Origin: Dryocosmus kuriphilus
Taxonomy: Eukaryota > Arthropoda > Insecta > Hymenoptera > Cynipidae
Assembly (NCBI GenBank): GCA_038277395.1
Contig: CM076191.1
Location: 24,338,983 to 24,402,982, forward strand
Direction: 5' to 3'
Length of the DNA: 64,000 nt
The notes beneath the pieces were generated by a model, which was not told where the DNA came from, did no database searches, and saw only the letters and a program-made list of their open reading frames with translations. Of the stretch, positions 47,466 to 59,168 are shown in pieces. Each line of letters opens with the position of its first letter. The stretch's first letter is position 1. Made by a program: the position numbers and the translations under genes.

Positions 47466-48421
47466 AAAAATCTGCCCGCTTCGTGGGCAGATTCTCATCG
47501 CGCGCTTCGCTCGAAATATGAGCGTGCCTAGGGCGCGTGGTCTGGTGGCCGTCACGCTTCGTGCTCTGATATATTTAAACCTCGCGCTTCGCGCTCGGAT
47601 GTTTCTGGTCCTTGCACATCGTGCTCGGTATTCGTTACGTGGGTCTTAAAATTTCAAAACACCTACTTATAATGAGATTATTAAATTTGAATTTTTTATT
47701 AAAAATTACAAAAGAAATGATTTTACTTAAGCCTCTATCGACCTTAAGGAATACATTCTCATCATGAAACTTGCGCTTCGCGCTCGATAATTACATTTTT
47801 TTTAAACACATTGAAGATTGGGAAAGTTTTTTTGTGATTTTCCAAATTTTCACAATGCAGGATTTCGATTCTTAAAAGTAAAACGATGAGTCTTATAAAT
47901 AAATTTTGTAGCTCTTTCTAAGGTGAACAATTTCTGCTTGTTAATATTTTCTCATATTGTACATAGTTTTGCTGAAAACTGGTTTTCTTTATATTTCATA
48001 AACTCAAAAACTACGCGTCTACTCAAAAAATGATAGAAAGCAAATTTGTATATCTTTTTGATGTGAACAACTTTGTTTATTATAATTTTTTCGTATCTTG
48101 CATAGTTTGGCGGTAAATTTGAATTTTTGATTTTTAATCACGTTTTCTCGATTAAAACAAAAACCGTGCATTTTATCAAAAAATGGTTAATACCAAATTT
48201 TTAGATCGTTTTGAGATAAACAATTTTTTTTCCACCGTTTTTTTTGTGTCTTGCCTAGTTTAGCCGGAAAATTGATTTTTTAATTTTGTGAAATCCGTTT
48301 TTGATGGATAAAACCATAACCACTGGTCCAAAACCGCTAGTTAACGAACTCAACCTTACTTTTTACCCCCTAAAGAAGTGTGCCAAAGCGCAATCCAATC
48401 CGATTAGTCCTTCGAAAGTTA
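47466..48421 (+). repeat. GCTTCGCG-palindrome repeat, copy 3, 3'-truncated
   Basis: Starts aaatctgcccgcttcgtggg and carries an extra cgcgcttcgcgctcgg segment. It has fewer inner units and stops at tagtccttcgaaagttac, lacking the cagaca tract and tail of the other copies. Confidence 0.85.
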
Positions 48422-49002
48422 CCGATTTTCAACTGTTTAAACAATTTTAATTTGCTCAAACATTTCTTTTTTCAGGTAAGTCGCAAAATAAACGTATTTT
48501 ATAGACGTTATGAATTCTTTAATTAATAATAACAATAAAATAATTTGTTTAAATAATTTTACAATTATTTAAATAATACTTATTTGTTCAAATATGTAGT
48601 TTACCTAAAAAAAGGAGGAGAAACATATATAGTTCAATCTCACAAAATTTTTGACAGATTTTTAGTATTTGTAAGTACTTATTTGATTTCTAGGAATTCT
48701 TTTAAATGCTTAAATAAATTAAAATTGTTTAAACAAATTGATTTTGTTTAAATATTTGAATTTGGCCATTTTTCGAAAGATTGCAATATCAAACAAACTA
48801 AAATTGTTCCAAATTACTGGGTATTCTGAAATTACCGATTAATGGTGTTTTATGCAAAACAAACTTTCAAAAAGAGTTAATAAATCGCAATATTGCGTAA
48901 AATTCAAATTTTACACTTATGAAATTTTCTTTCTTGAAGACCCATAAGGGTGGCTTAACATTTTTCAAACTCAAAATTTATGATTAATTCTTATTGTTTG
49001 AG
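48422..49002. other. AT-rich DNA with TGTTTAAAC-type inverted motifs
   Basis: ctgtttaaacaattttaatt near 48430 is echoed inversely by attaaaattgtttaaacaaa near 48718, and aataatttgtttaaat lies between; too diverged to define an element. Confidence 0.35.
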
Positions 49003-49011
49003 GAATTCTGG

Positions 49012-49270
49012 CAGGGGCATAGCTACCATTGTATCCGCTGTATCAATGATACAGGGCCTCCGAGATACAGGGACCTCCAAGCTTTAAAAATTCATAAGTT
49101 ATTTAACCACTAAAATATTTTTTTAGAGTAAAGTCTTTCTATATGTTTTGCTGTTTTTGTTATTTTTAAATATATTTTGTTTATGTGAGTCTTTTTGTTT
49201 ATTTTCCGAAAAAGAGCCACCCAAGAAATTTGTATACATATAGGGCCCCCTCAGGGCTAACTATGATATT
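49012..49270. mobile_element. hAT-type MITE with target duplication
   Basis: gaattctgg occurs at 49003-49011 and 49271-49279, immediately outside a 259-bp segment starting caggggcatagctacc and ending ctaactatgat plus att. The duplication (8-9 bp) and CAG-type start fit hAT; the inverted termini share only catag-ta, so the right end is eroded. Confidence 0.65.
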
Positions 49271-49626
49271 GAATTCTGGATAAGATACTGAAGCACGGAA
49301 TTATTCATAATATCTCATCACGTTTAAATCCTAGGTTTACAAAAAGCTCTTTTTTTACTACGTTAATTCATTGGGAAACTTCAAACCCCTTTGAGCCACT
49401 CCTAAATATTCACCGCTTTCGATCAAATTTGCAGATTTTTTTTTGGGCATTCGAACAAAACTGGGGGGTAGTATAAATAAGAACCACCCTAATGGTGGAA
49501 AATATTTATATATATAATACCATTATGCCGTTTCCCTATCGGGGTAAGCGTGAACTCTCTAGATTCTAGCCTCGTTTCATTACCAGGGATTAGGCAATTT
49601 GAATGGTTGTGGAGGGAAAGGAATAT
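49271..49626. other. no gene; 3' flank of the LINE
   Basis: Contains the sequence adjoining the LINE poly-A (minus strand); no other feature is supported. Confidence 0.35.
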
Positions 49627-49627
49627 A

Positions 49628-51640
49628 TTTTTTTTTGTAAGGCAATGCAATGCATTACTGCACGACGTGTGGGGCTTCCGTGTTAGACATCTCCACGCCC
49701 GGCGCACAAGGGATCGCACAAGTGAGATCCCCAGTGAGGAGGGAGGGGAGTTGTCAGATTAGGCCTACCCACTAAAACCTCCTCCCTTTTCTTCTTGGCA
49801 TTGATCCCTCTGGAAACCGCTTTCGCATTACTTCACGGGGTGCCGTTTTCTACGCTGTCTAGCGTCTTCCTCTGGTCTGCTGTTCTAGGGTTTCCTCCTG
49901 GCTGTTGCCGGTGGGCGGGGAATTGCCAGGTTTTTGGCATTCCGCCGCCTTGTGCCCCTCCTCGCGGTATCTTCTGCAGCATTTGCTGCGATTTTCCGCT
50001 GCATACTTGCGGGCGACGTGTCCCAGAGTGTGACATCTATAGCACCGGGTTTCAGCGCTATGCGCCTTCACCCGGCAGTTCACCCACGCAATCTTCAGTC
50101 GGGCCGCCTTTTCCAACTTGGCAGCAGCGGCCGCATCTTGCTCAACAAAAGCTAGGATGCTGCTCCTCTTGGTGAGACTCACCCTTGGTGGAGACCCAAT
50201 CTGGTCCCTCAAGGCCGTCTTCACCGCTGTCTCCATGTCGGAAGCCTCCGTAGTCTCGACTAATTGTAAGTAGTAGACTACGATCTGCGCCCTTGGAACT
50301 AGGTATCGGACGCACCCGCCTTGTCCAAGGGCCTTCGACATGGCATCCCCGAAGTGCTGCCGCTCCTCCGCCTTGGCGCCCACCTCAATGAGGACGTCAC
50401 CCGTCCTAGTCTGCTGGATCGCTTTGACGTACTCCATGGTCTTCCGGCTTCACCTTTTTTTGGATGTCCTTCAGTACATCCGCATACTTCATCCCTGGGG
50501 CTGGCGTAATCTTCACGGCCTCCCGGGGGATTCTCCTCTTCTTCTTCTTGGAGGCTCCTTGCCCCTTATCGGGCGCATTGTCTCTTCGTGGCACCACTTC
50601 CTCCTCAGACTTCTTCTCCACCTCCTTCATCTCCTTCTTGCTTCTTCTCCTGGGAACCCTAGACCAGGCGATACCTTCCTGGGTCCTGGGCTTTTTCAGA
50701 GCCGGCTTCTCAGCTATGGATCCGCTGCGCGAGCTGAGGGTCGTTTCCCTCTCCCGCTTGCGCGTTTCCGTCGCTTTTTCCGATTTTATCTACGGCTCCG
50801 TTTGTGTAGAAACGGGAGCCGTCTTCTCCTTGAGGGTAGAGATCAGGAGAGACGCTCCTTGTCTATCTTTTCCTTCATCAACCTATTGATTGCTATCATG
50901 TGGCCCTCTGTGTAACGTTTGAGGCTTCTATATGTATACCCCGCTGAGCGCATTTCAGATTGCGCTGTCCCCACTGCGGCCTCCTGTGCTGCTGACGTGC
51001 TGAGTGTCAGCACCTTCTACAGGCACTTGCGTACCATTTTGTGGTTCTCTTTCAGGCCCTCCTGAAGTTTGTCGATCCACCTCTTCATCGAAGCAGTCTC
51101 CGTCGTGTACTCCTTCTGTCCTTCTTCTTCTACTATGCCGAAGCTTTTGCTGAAGCCCAGCTCCTTTTCGACGTATGTCTTCTTTCTCAATACCCTGTTT
51201 CCGTCTTTACAAGCCATGATAAAGCGTTCACCAGCACATCGCGCGTGGAAAGGCGGGCCGAAATAGTTGGCAAAGGGTATACCTTCGGACCTAAGTCCTA
51301 CCCCAGTACTCTGGGGCCCAACCTTCGTTTAACCGGTCCCGGAATAGACGGACGGACCGGACTCGCCCGGAGCACTGCAGGTTCCGATCCCTGCAGCCAC
51401 CACGCACTCCCCGAACAAGGCCCGAAGGGGCTGGCTCCGGATGCGCGGGCTCAGCTTACATCTCGGCAGAGCAAGCTCACAGCAGCCCCTACACCCTGCC
51501 GGCGGAAAGACCGGACATGGCACGGAGCACTACCAGTGGGCTGCGACCGACACCAATCGTGAGTTTGGTCCGCGGGGCCTATTTTATTTCAGCCCTACCC
51601 TCTGTTTCCAGCGAGCATTCCCCTGTCCGCCACCTGAGGA
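49628..51640 (-). mobile_element. R1-like LINE with ORF2 deleted
   Basis: A GC-rich island on the minus strand: 5' UTR-like GC-rich sequence (about 51218-51640), an ORF1 remnant (49859-51217), and directly after it a 3' UTR (gatgccaagaagaaaaggga, then gggatctcacttg) ending in poly-A at 49628-49636. No reverse transcriptase lies between ORF1 and the 3' UTR, so about 3 kb has been lost. Base composition is sharply higher in GC than the surroundings, as expected of a recent insertion. Confidence 0.75.
49859..51217 (-). pseudogene. LINE ORF1 (Gag-like, zinc knuckles)
   Basis: The N-terminal part (51217-51017, MACKDGNRVLRKK) ends in TAG but the same frame continues to about 50840. A charged segment (50630-50406, KKKKRRIPREAVKITPAPG then YADVLKDIQKKVKPEDHG) follows. 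After a frameshift near 50430 the frame 50437-49859 gives IQQTRTGDVLIEVG and YLVPRAQIVVYYLQLVE. It ends with two CCHC-type knuckles (CYRCHTLGHVARKY, then CCRRYREEGHKAAEC); the last Cys of the first is replaced. Gag-like ORF1 proteins with such knuckles bind RNA in R1/jockey-type LINEs. The frame ends TAG just before the 3' UTR. Broken by at least two stops and one shift. Confidence 0.82.
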
Positions 51641-51975
51641 CACGCTAAGTAGGGGTAACATTTCCCCTCCACCACAGACAACTATGATGGTCCTTGGAAA
51701 GGAATGCATATTGGAAGGTATAGATTTTAGATCGATCCAGAAATCGCATGCTGCTCACATAAAAAATACACTAGTCGCACGACACCGCTCCAACCCAGGT
51801 CGGTGATCGATCTGTCTAGCAATCAGCCCTGGTGGACAGCTTCGCACAGCCATATGGGGATTCATACGCTCAACCCAAACCATATTCACTAAGCAAGGCC
51901 TTCCACCAGGTCTCATGAGTATCCAAAATTTTCGTTTCAGGTGATAGTCACACATTTCTTATAGACAATTTTTCG

Positions 51976-53115
51976 TCACATACCTCTATCCTGACATACA
52001 ACTTTTGTTTCCTTTATATCCATACATCTTTTCATGCAAGCTCTTGTATTCCTATGTCTCTTTATATCTTTTCGCTTGAAAGTCTCATTCACATATTTCC
52101 ACCCAGTTGCGGATCCAGACCGCACATGGAGGGGGGGGGGGGGGGGGGGTCGGGCAAGGTAGTATTTGAAAAGCTAAAAAAAAGAGGTTGCCAGGCACAC
52201 AAAAAATCGGGAAAATTCTTGCACATACATTATTTCTACTGTTTTAATTATTTTATTATAATATTGAATCAGTTATATACATTAATTGCATTATTAGTAG
52301 CCCTTATCTTTCAAAAATTAATATTATTTATTGTAAGTAGGAAAAAAGGGGGTGGGGCGATCGCCTCTCGTTGGATCTGCCACTGTTTCCAACCATTCTT
52401 TCCTCGGTCTACCTCTCGGTGCGTAGCCGTTCACTTTACCGAGATATACTTTCTTCGTTAAACGTTCTTCATCCATTCTCTCAACATGACCAAACCATCT
52501 CAACAAATTCCTTTCACTCTTATCCATCAGAGTTTCTTCTAAGCCACATTCTTTAAGAATCCACTCATTACTGACTTTATCCATTAGTGTTTTACCGCAA
52601 ATATTTCACAGCAAACGCATTCCAACTGCGTTCGCTTTACTTCTATCCTTTTCTTGGCATGTCCAAGTCTCGCTATCATACAGCACAGTAGGTGCAAGTA
52701 CAGAATTATATATTGCAATTTTGGCTTTATTTGTCACATTTTTACTTCTGCTAATGGCTCCTACACTGCCTATAACCTTACTATCCTCGTTTATATGTCT
52801 GGAAATTTCTCTACCTACCTTTCCGTCAACAGTAAATAAGCTTCCAAGATACAGGAAATGATCAACTTGTTCATATCCCTCTCCGTTTAGAGCAATATTG
52901 CATACTGTTTTCACATCGCTTCTTTCGAACACGATACATTTTTTTTATTTACGTTAATCTTTAAACCCATACTTTTCGCGCTAGCATGCTGTCTGCTCAT
53001 TATTCTTTGTAAATCATCCGCAGATTCTACCGTAAGTGCTCCATCGTCTGCAAAAGTCAAACCACACACTTTCACTGTTTCGAGATCTACACCTTCTTCG
53101 ACTAAGAGAGCCGCT
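51976..53115 (-). pseudogene. LINE reverse transcriptase, C-terminal part
   Basis: From the right: KVCGLTFADDGALTVESADD, with the catalytic FADD box of non-LTR reverse transcriptases (about 53035-53070), then SMGLKINVNKK. The frame continues GEGYEQVDHFLYLGSLFTVD, ISRHINEDSK and LAPTVLYDSETW (52932-52606, after a break near 52935). After another break it gives NLLRWFGHVERMDEERLTKK and GYAPRGRPRKEWLE (52584-52394), the thumb/C-terminal region. The MITE (52104-52385) splits the next codons. Beyond it the frame reads RHRNTRACMKRCMDIKETKV to TGA at 51976-51978, which is the typical LINE C-terminus. Several frameshifts make it non-functional. Confidence 0.85.
52104..52385. mobile_element. hAT-type MITE inside the LINE
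   Basis: Inverted ends cagttgcggatccagac and (complement) cagtggcagatccaacg, with tttccacc (52096-52103) and tttccaac (52386-52393) outside, a 7-of-8 target duplication. A long G tract (about 52131-52149) and its C-rich counterpart follow the ends. Insertion lies in the LINE coding sequence after RPRKEWLE. Confidence 0.82.
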
Positions 53116-54902
53116 CGTAGACATGAGGAAACAAAGTGCTCATACAGTCAGCACAAATGAATACATTGAGAGTGAATACACCCATAGTACTTCGCAGTGG
53201 TATTTGTTTTTTATTTTTGCATTAACCTAGTAAAGATGTAGTTATATAAAAAATGTAAATAAATGAATTATTGAATTCAGGAGAACTGTATATTTATGCC
53301 ACAAATAGATTCGTATGCTTTTTTATTTAATTATTTAATAACTGTATTACGGAAGGAAGAAAGATTAGAATTATGTAATTTTTAAAATTGTCTTCTGTTA
53401 AACAATAATAGATGAAGAGACTTCAGAGAATGAACTTGATTCCTTTTTGCTTTCCATAATTCAATGACGAATTTGCTTCATACAAATATAAGAATTTCCG
53501 TTTTCTTTCTGCCTCTTTTACTTTTTCCCCCATTACCTCAAACCCAGTTCACTCTCTCCTTCAACGCGCTGTCTTCCATCGCGATATGTTCTCGTGGAAT
53601 ATAAGCTGGTGAAAATTCCTGACAAGAGAATGATAAAACATAATGATAAAAGAGGGAAATTGAGGTACCTATATATTTAGGAAGAGATGTAAAGACGGAG
53701 AAAAAAGTTTATTAGTTTCTGGGAACGAAAGTCGAGGAAGATCTAGAATACAAATGATGTGGATAATGAGAAGGTGGCTTTGTCACGCCGTGCAATGCGG
53801 TTTATAATTAAGGGCTTCCTTCTGATATGGTTTGAGCTAGAAATTTGAACCAAAGTGTACAACTCTTTGGTAATGTTTTTATATTACATAAGCATCATGG
53901 TATTTCTTTTAAAAAAAACATCGCTTAAAAATAAAAACAGTGCGGGAAGATAAACGATTTGAATGTTGAATTATTTATATATTCCAAAAAATAAAAGCAT
54001 CATAGTAAAAAAAGTCTTATCTTTCGCTACAGTTTAATTCTGTTACACCTTAAATTAAGCTCGAAATTAGGACTGTTTTTATCTTACAAGATCCTTTTAC
54101 ATATAACTAGATTTTTCAGGTGATGATATCGTTTGAACTTGATTAATTTAAGACAGATTTGAAAAATTCTTTGTCACTGATAAATTTTGTGTCTATTCAA
54201 TGATTTTTTATGTAATGTTGACTGATATTTCCTGCAGAAAGTAACTGCATTAAAAAAATTCGTTCGTCCTTCAAGTTTCAAGCCGATGATTGTAATCTCA
54301 TAAGGAACATATATTTTTGCTCATTATATCTTATATAGTTATATTCTCTTAAGGGTACTGACTTTGATGAGGCGACGTTTGAAATTAGTTTCGCATACCA
54401 AATTTCGTTGTGAAACGAACGTTCCCTTCGGTGATAGGTTATCTCAGCAGAGAAGGTAATTGGTGCTGCTGAGAGGAAATACGTCATTCGTCGATTTACA
54501 ATATCGCGCGACCACAGCAACGTTCCAGGGCAAAGTTAACCTTTGATCCCTCTGCATCATGATACCACTGCCTATTGACCGTGGTTGTCGTGTACATTAC
54601 AGAAAGTATCAGTATTTAAGCAAATAATAGAGCATCAAATTAACAAAGGCTTTAGAAATGTGACACTTCACAAAACCGACTAAATTACTTTTCATCATAT
54701 TTGGAAAGTGGCCTCCCAAAAGGGCATAAACACCATTTTTACAACTTTTCAGGAGAGGCAAAAAAACATTCTCAAAAATCGAATTTCCAATTTAGGAGAA
54801 CAAATTTACTTTCGAGATATATCAAAGCTGAATTGAGGTGTGAAAAGATTGATTGAAAAAGGTCATCTAGTGCAGAGAAAATGGAGAGGAATAGTACATT
54901 GT
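53116..54902. other. AT-rich DNA, no gene recognised
   Basis: Only chance frames (for example 54278-54520 minus, 80 codons without domain). No repeats with clear ends. Confidence 0.35.
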
Positions 54903-54910
54903 GTATCGAG

Positions 54911-55073
54911 CAGTACCGGATCTACATTTTTAAAAAGATGGTGCAGACTGCCAATTTGTCGCTCTCGAGGCAAAATTTGTCAACAAATGAAATACTACAA
55001 CTGGTGGCTGCCGCCCCCAGTCTTTGCCGCCCGGGTCAAGTGCCCCCCCCCCCCTGCCCAAGATTCGGGCCTG
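54911..55073. mobile_element. small hAT MITE, copy 1, perfect target duplication
   Basis: gtatcgag at 54903-54910 and 55074-55081 flanks a 163-bp unit with ends cagtaccggatct and (complement) caggcccgaatct. The interior shares ggtgcagactgccaat and tttgccgcccggg with the copy at 59169. A C tract lies near 55043-55054. Confidence 0.88.
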
Positions 55074-55590
55074 GTATCGAGAGTACATACAGCGCTTTAT
55101 ATCCATAATCTGCACCTAAGATTTTCCTATTCGCATGAGTGCATATGTCATCTCTGGTACATGTGAAACGAGCGGGGAAAAGCCTCGTTTACGCATACTT
55201 TATACATGCATGAAAAGTCATGCTTTGGGTACAGGTTGAACATTTTTTTCGTTCGAGGCGCATGTTTCCTATACAACAGACTGTGATTTAAATTGAAGTC
55301 ACGGTTCGAATAAGGGACATGACATTTTTTGAAAAGAGCGCAATGTCATCGTAGTTTTAAAAATTTGTTTATAACTTAAATTTTCGGAAATTCATTTATG
55401 TAGATAACTTACTTGACCCCCATAACAAAAAAATATTTTAAAAATTGTTCTTTTCGCCTTGTTAGGATTCACTTTCACTAGAGCCAAAGAAATGTATGTT
55501 CTCTTAATATTCAATTCGGAGCCTCAATTATTATTTTCAATTAAAAGAAGCAAAAGAAAAATAGGTTTGTAGCTGTTGAGTTGAAAAATA
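55074..55590. other. nothing recognised
   Basis: AT-rich flank with no supported feature. Confidence 0.35.
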
Positions 55591-55599
55591 CCTATTTTG

Positions 55600-56770
55600 G
55601 AAAAAATAGCGTCGGTGTTCTTTTAGAATGCCATTCTTTATTTTAAAAAATTTTATTGAAAATGCAGTTTATGTTATTATGACCATTTTAAATAAACGCG
55701 GAATCTTTTTGGGATAACTTTTAATATAAATGTATGAAACTATTTTTGTTTTAATTTCGAAATTTGATTTTCAAAGTGTTTCAATATACTTCAAATGTGC
55801 ATTATAAATTTATGATAAAAAATGTGATTCTACGAGGTAAAATTTAATTTATTCGAGTTAAACGTTTTCAGTAATTTTTAGATATTCCACATGAGCAAAA
55901 TTAAGTTTATTTTTAAGACCAAATATAATGAACCAACATTTCGTTTGAACAATAAGGAAAAAGTCGTCATTTTTCTACACTTTTGTACCGTTATTATAAA
56001 ATTGAAGTGTTCATTTTTTTTGTCAGAACTTACTTCATAAGATTCTTTTTTTTTATAGAAAATTCTAGAATTCCAGCCCTTTATGCAATTTTGGAAGCTG
56101 ACATAGATATACAAATTTTTACTTTAAAATTTGACACTTTTGAGGTTTTCCACATCAGAGCGCTATTTGAAGGTTTCATTACTACTAGATTAGTTATATA
56201 ATCCATTATTAAAATTTTGAATCTTTAAATTTATGATTATTAACATTTTCAAAAAAGAAAAGAAAATAGAGATGTAAACAAATTTCTATATATATAACGA
56301 TATCTTAGAACTGTTATCATCGTTATTTTAGGAGAAAGGAACTCGGGACCACAACAAAATTTACAGGATAATTAGTTCAAGAACCAATTTAAGTACCCGG
56401 TAAGTCTTGGATTTTTCAATTTTTGTTCCAACAAAGTGTTCATCCACGGAGATATGGAAAATATCAAAAGCGTCGAATTTCAATGTCAAAAATGTTATAT
56501 TTTGTCGCCTAAAATATCAAAAAAATCTGGTATTCTAGAAAAAGTAATAAAAAATTAGTATTATGAGGTAAGTTCTGACTTAAAAATGTAAGCGCTTCAA
56601 TTTTAATAACGGTACATAGCTGTAGAAAAATGGCGATTTTTTCAAATTGAAATTTTTGGGATTAAATCAAAAAACGCAAAAGTTCAAGATTTATACGAGT
56701 TAAAATCATTATTTAAAGGTTTTTGATTTTTCGAATAGAACAGGAAATGAAGCAAGAATTTATAGTACAT
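55600..56770. repeat. diverged inverted repeat
   Basis: Sequence around 55970-56120 read in reverse (cttatgaagtaagttctgac, cacttcaattttataataac, tgtagaaaaatgacg) matches 56560-56645 (ttatgaggtaagttctgac, cgcttcaattttaataacg, tgtagaaaaatggcg). Identity falls off on both sides, so the limits are approximate. It may be an old foldback. Confidence 0.6.
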
Positions 56771-57817
56771 TATCCTTATTCCTTATTAAGGAAATTCAAT
56801 TGACGCAAACTGAGCAAATTCTGCAGACTTTTAACAGCAAGAAAGAAATGTAATGTATTGCGCAAGTAACTAGATGAGAAGAATATCTTAAGACCATAGC
56901 TTCGGTCTCCAATTCGCATAATTTATTGTACCTCATTCAATTGGCATGTCGCTTGATGTCCTCTAATGACTTCGTGACTCTTCAAGTTCCTCACTGAAGA
57001 GGCTACTCTACTTTCAAGTCTGATTCTTCGTAAATTGTTTGAAAGGGACATGAAATCGTCCTTCGTGCTTCAAGAGTGTCTCGACTCGTTATACACGTCG
57101 TGAATAATTTAATAAAAAAAAAAGACATAAGAAATTAAAAGGCGTCCTTTACATAGAAAGTTCTTCAGAAAGTTCTATTAATAATATTAAATTCTATTTT
57201 AACAACAGGTCTGAAATTGCAGTTTTAAAAAACATTTTGTAGCATTATTAGAATCAAACATTTTTTTTTTTTTTAAATAAAGACTTTTACCCTGTATGAT
57301 TTATTTTTCACCACTTTTGCAATAATTCATTCCTTTTTCCAGTTTTCGACACTGAAATATGAAAATTAATACATCTCGCATAAGAGAGATATCTCATAAT
57401 GAATATATCTTTATGTTAGAAAGAAAAACATAAAAATTTTCAGGATAAGTATAATAAAAAAAGGTTAAAAGAAAGTTGAAGTTGACTTTCGTAATTAACT
57501 CAAATACGTGAAAGTTATGAAATTTGAAATATTTTGTTAATCTTTTTTTGCAGAAAGTGTTATTAAAGTGCCGCTCATGAATAGATAACAATATGTTTTT
57601 AAATAATTGACTCAAACAATTCAAATTTGGATCGAGTTTCTAGACGCAAAACTTACGAAATACGAGTGCGGTCTCATATTTCTTGCCTGTGATTTATTTA
57701 TAAAGGAATAATTATGAATAATTTCATAATTAATTAATTCAAATTTAATTTATTTTTTAACCAGAGTTGTCTCTTATTCAGTTAATTAGCTTTTGTGAAA
57801 AAAATTACTTAACACGT
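56771..57817. other. AT-rich DNA, nothing recognised
   Basis: No supported coding or repeat feature. Confidence 0.35.

Positions 57818-57849
<32 letters not shown>
57818..57849 (+). repeat. poly-G tract (32 G)
   Basis: Uninterrupted run of 32 G in AT-rich sequence. Similar long C/G tracts occur at 841, 1111, 1723, 6469 and 52131, mostly inside MITEs; no element ends were found here. Confidence 0.98.
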
Positions 57850-57850
<1 letters not shown>

Positions 57851-58452
57851 ATTACTACGATTCTGAGCTCTTTCCTAAATCTTTATTTTGTTGAAAAAGG
57901 CTTGGAACCAAATTTATTGATTTTATAATATAAATAACCTCCATCATAAAGAAACTGCAGCTTTTAAAAGAGGGCAAGGGGCACGAATAATTGAGAAAGT
58001 ATGGTTATAAGATTGAATCGCATAGGGTAAGTTTTGATGTTCAAAAGTAAGTGCTTTAAGATTACTTTTGCGCATCTAAAATTAAAATTTAAAGGCTGAG
58101 GAATACATCTGCTTCGATTAAATTAAAATTTTCATCGTGTATTTATAGACTTTCTTGATTTTATAATGCAACTAGAGGTCACATTCTTCTGCAATCATTC
58201 TGCACTTTGAGAATCAAATATCGAAACAATAATTATTCTCCACAACATTCCTAATTATTGTAGATAAATGCATCAAAATTATTCGAAAATAAGTTGCAAA
58301 TTTAACGTCACACTAACAAGCTAAAAAAAATCTAGAAAAAAAAGCGTTACGTAAGTTTGGACCGACCCTTGCACAAGAAAAGTTTTTTTTGCGAAAAATA
58401 ATTGATTAAGAAAAAGAGAAATGAACTGAATGTAGATCAGGCAATACATTTT

Positions 58453-58893
58453 ATTTTATTTTAGTTAATGTCAAATAAAACCCATTAAATTACATTATTT
58501 TGCAGTTAGGATGTACGAATTTGTTTAGAAAAATGATTTTTTCTGTAAAAGGAAGAATAATGTGAAAGATGTTGTAAGAATAAATAACAAGTGGTGGTTT
58601 ATAGGAAACAAACAAGCAGTGGTTAGTTGGGCTTTAAAAGTACCCTTATGTTTCCACATCTTTCGCATTAAATGTTATTTGATTTTAGTTAATGTCAAAT
58701 GAAAAACATTAAATTACATTATTTTGCAGTTAAGATGTATGAATTTGTCTAGAAAAATTATTTTTTCCGTAAAAGGAAGAATAATGTGAAAGATGTTGTG
58801 AGAATAAATAACAAGTGGTGGATTGTAGAAAACAAACAAGCAGCGGCTAGTTGGACTTTAAAAGTACCAATATGTTTCCACATCTTTTGCATT
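58453..58893 (+). repeat. two-copy tandem duplication, ~220-bp unit
   Basis: gttaatgtcaaataaaaccc...attattttgcagtta...gaagaataatgtgaaagatg...aataacaagtggtgg (58460-58670) is repeated with about 90 percent identity at 58687-58893. Confidence 0.92.
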
Positions 58894-59168
58894 CCACCCC
58901 ACCTTCGATTCACTTGTCTTACCAAAGGTTCTCTTAATCTATTTTCGCGGTCCTGATCCATCGCTACTGTTTCAGTCGCCGCTGCAACAACTTTCCTTCT
59001 CTCTGAGAGGCCTTGTTTTATGGTAAACGAGACATCGGTGTAGCCTGTCAGTCAGGAATGCCTTCTATCTTTACTTTTGTTTTTATGCTTCTACTACGAC
59101 ACTACTACTTCTTCTTTTCCTTCTTTTTTTATTTACTTCTTCTTCATCCATCTCTAGGAGATTTCAAG

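Larger units (their letters stand above)
51641..53115 (-). mobile_element. 5'-truncated LINE (3' end)
   Basis: Minus-strand reverse transcriptase remnant (51976-53115) followed by about 330 bp of 3' UTR-like sequence (51641-51975). The 5' boundary falls in the RT domain near 53115, the usual 5' truncation. The copy is interrupted at 52104-52385 by a hAT-type MITE and adjoins the R1-like LINE. Confidence 0.72.

Noticed and set aside
48430..48800. Inverted TGTTTAAACAATTTTAAT motifs suggesting a foldback
   Set aside because: The motifs are AT-rich and short, and the sequence between and outside them does not pair consistently.
49795..51562. Several plus-strand frames of 120-190 codons
   Set aside because: They lie opposite the GC-rich LINE ORF1 and 5' region, which carries recognisable zinc knuckles on the minus strand; these are antisense shadows.
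54278..54520. 80-codon minus-strand frame starting MLWSRDIVNRR
   Set aside because: No recognised domain, splice context or repeat relation; length is within chance for this region.
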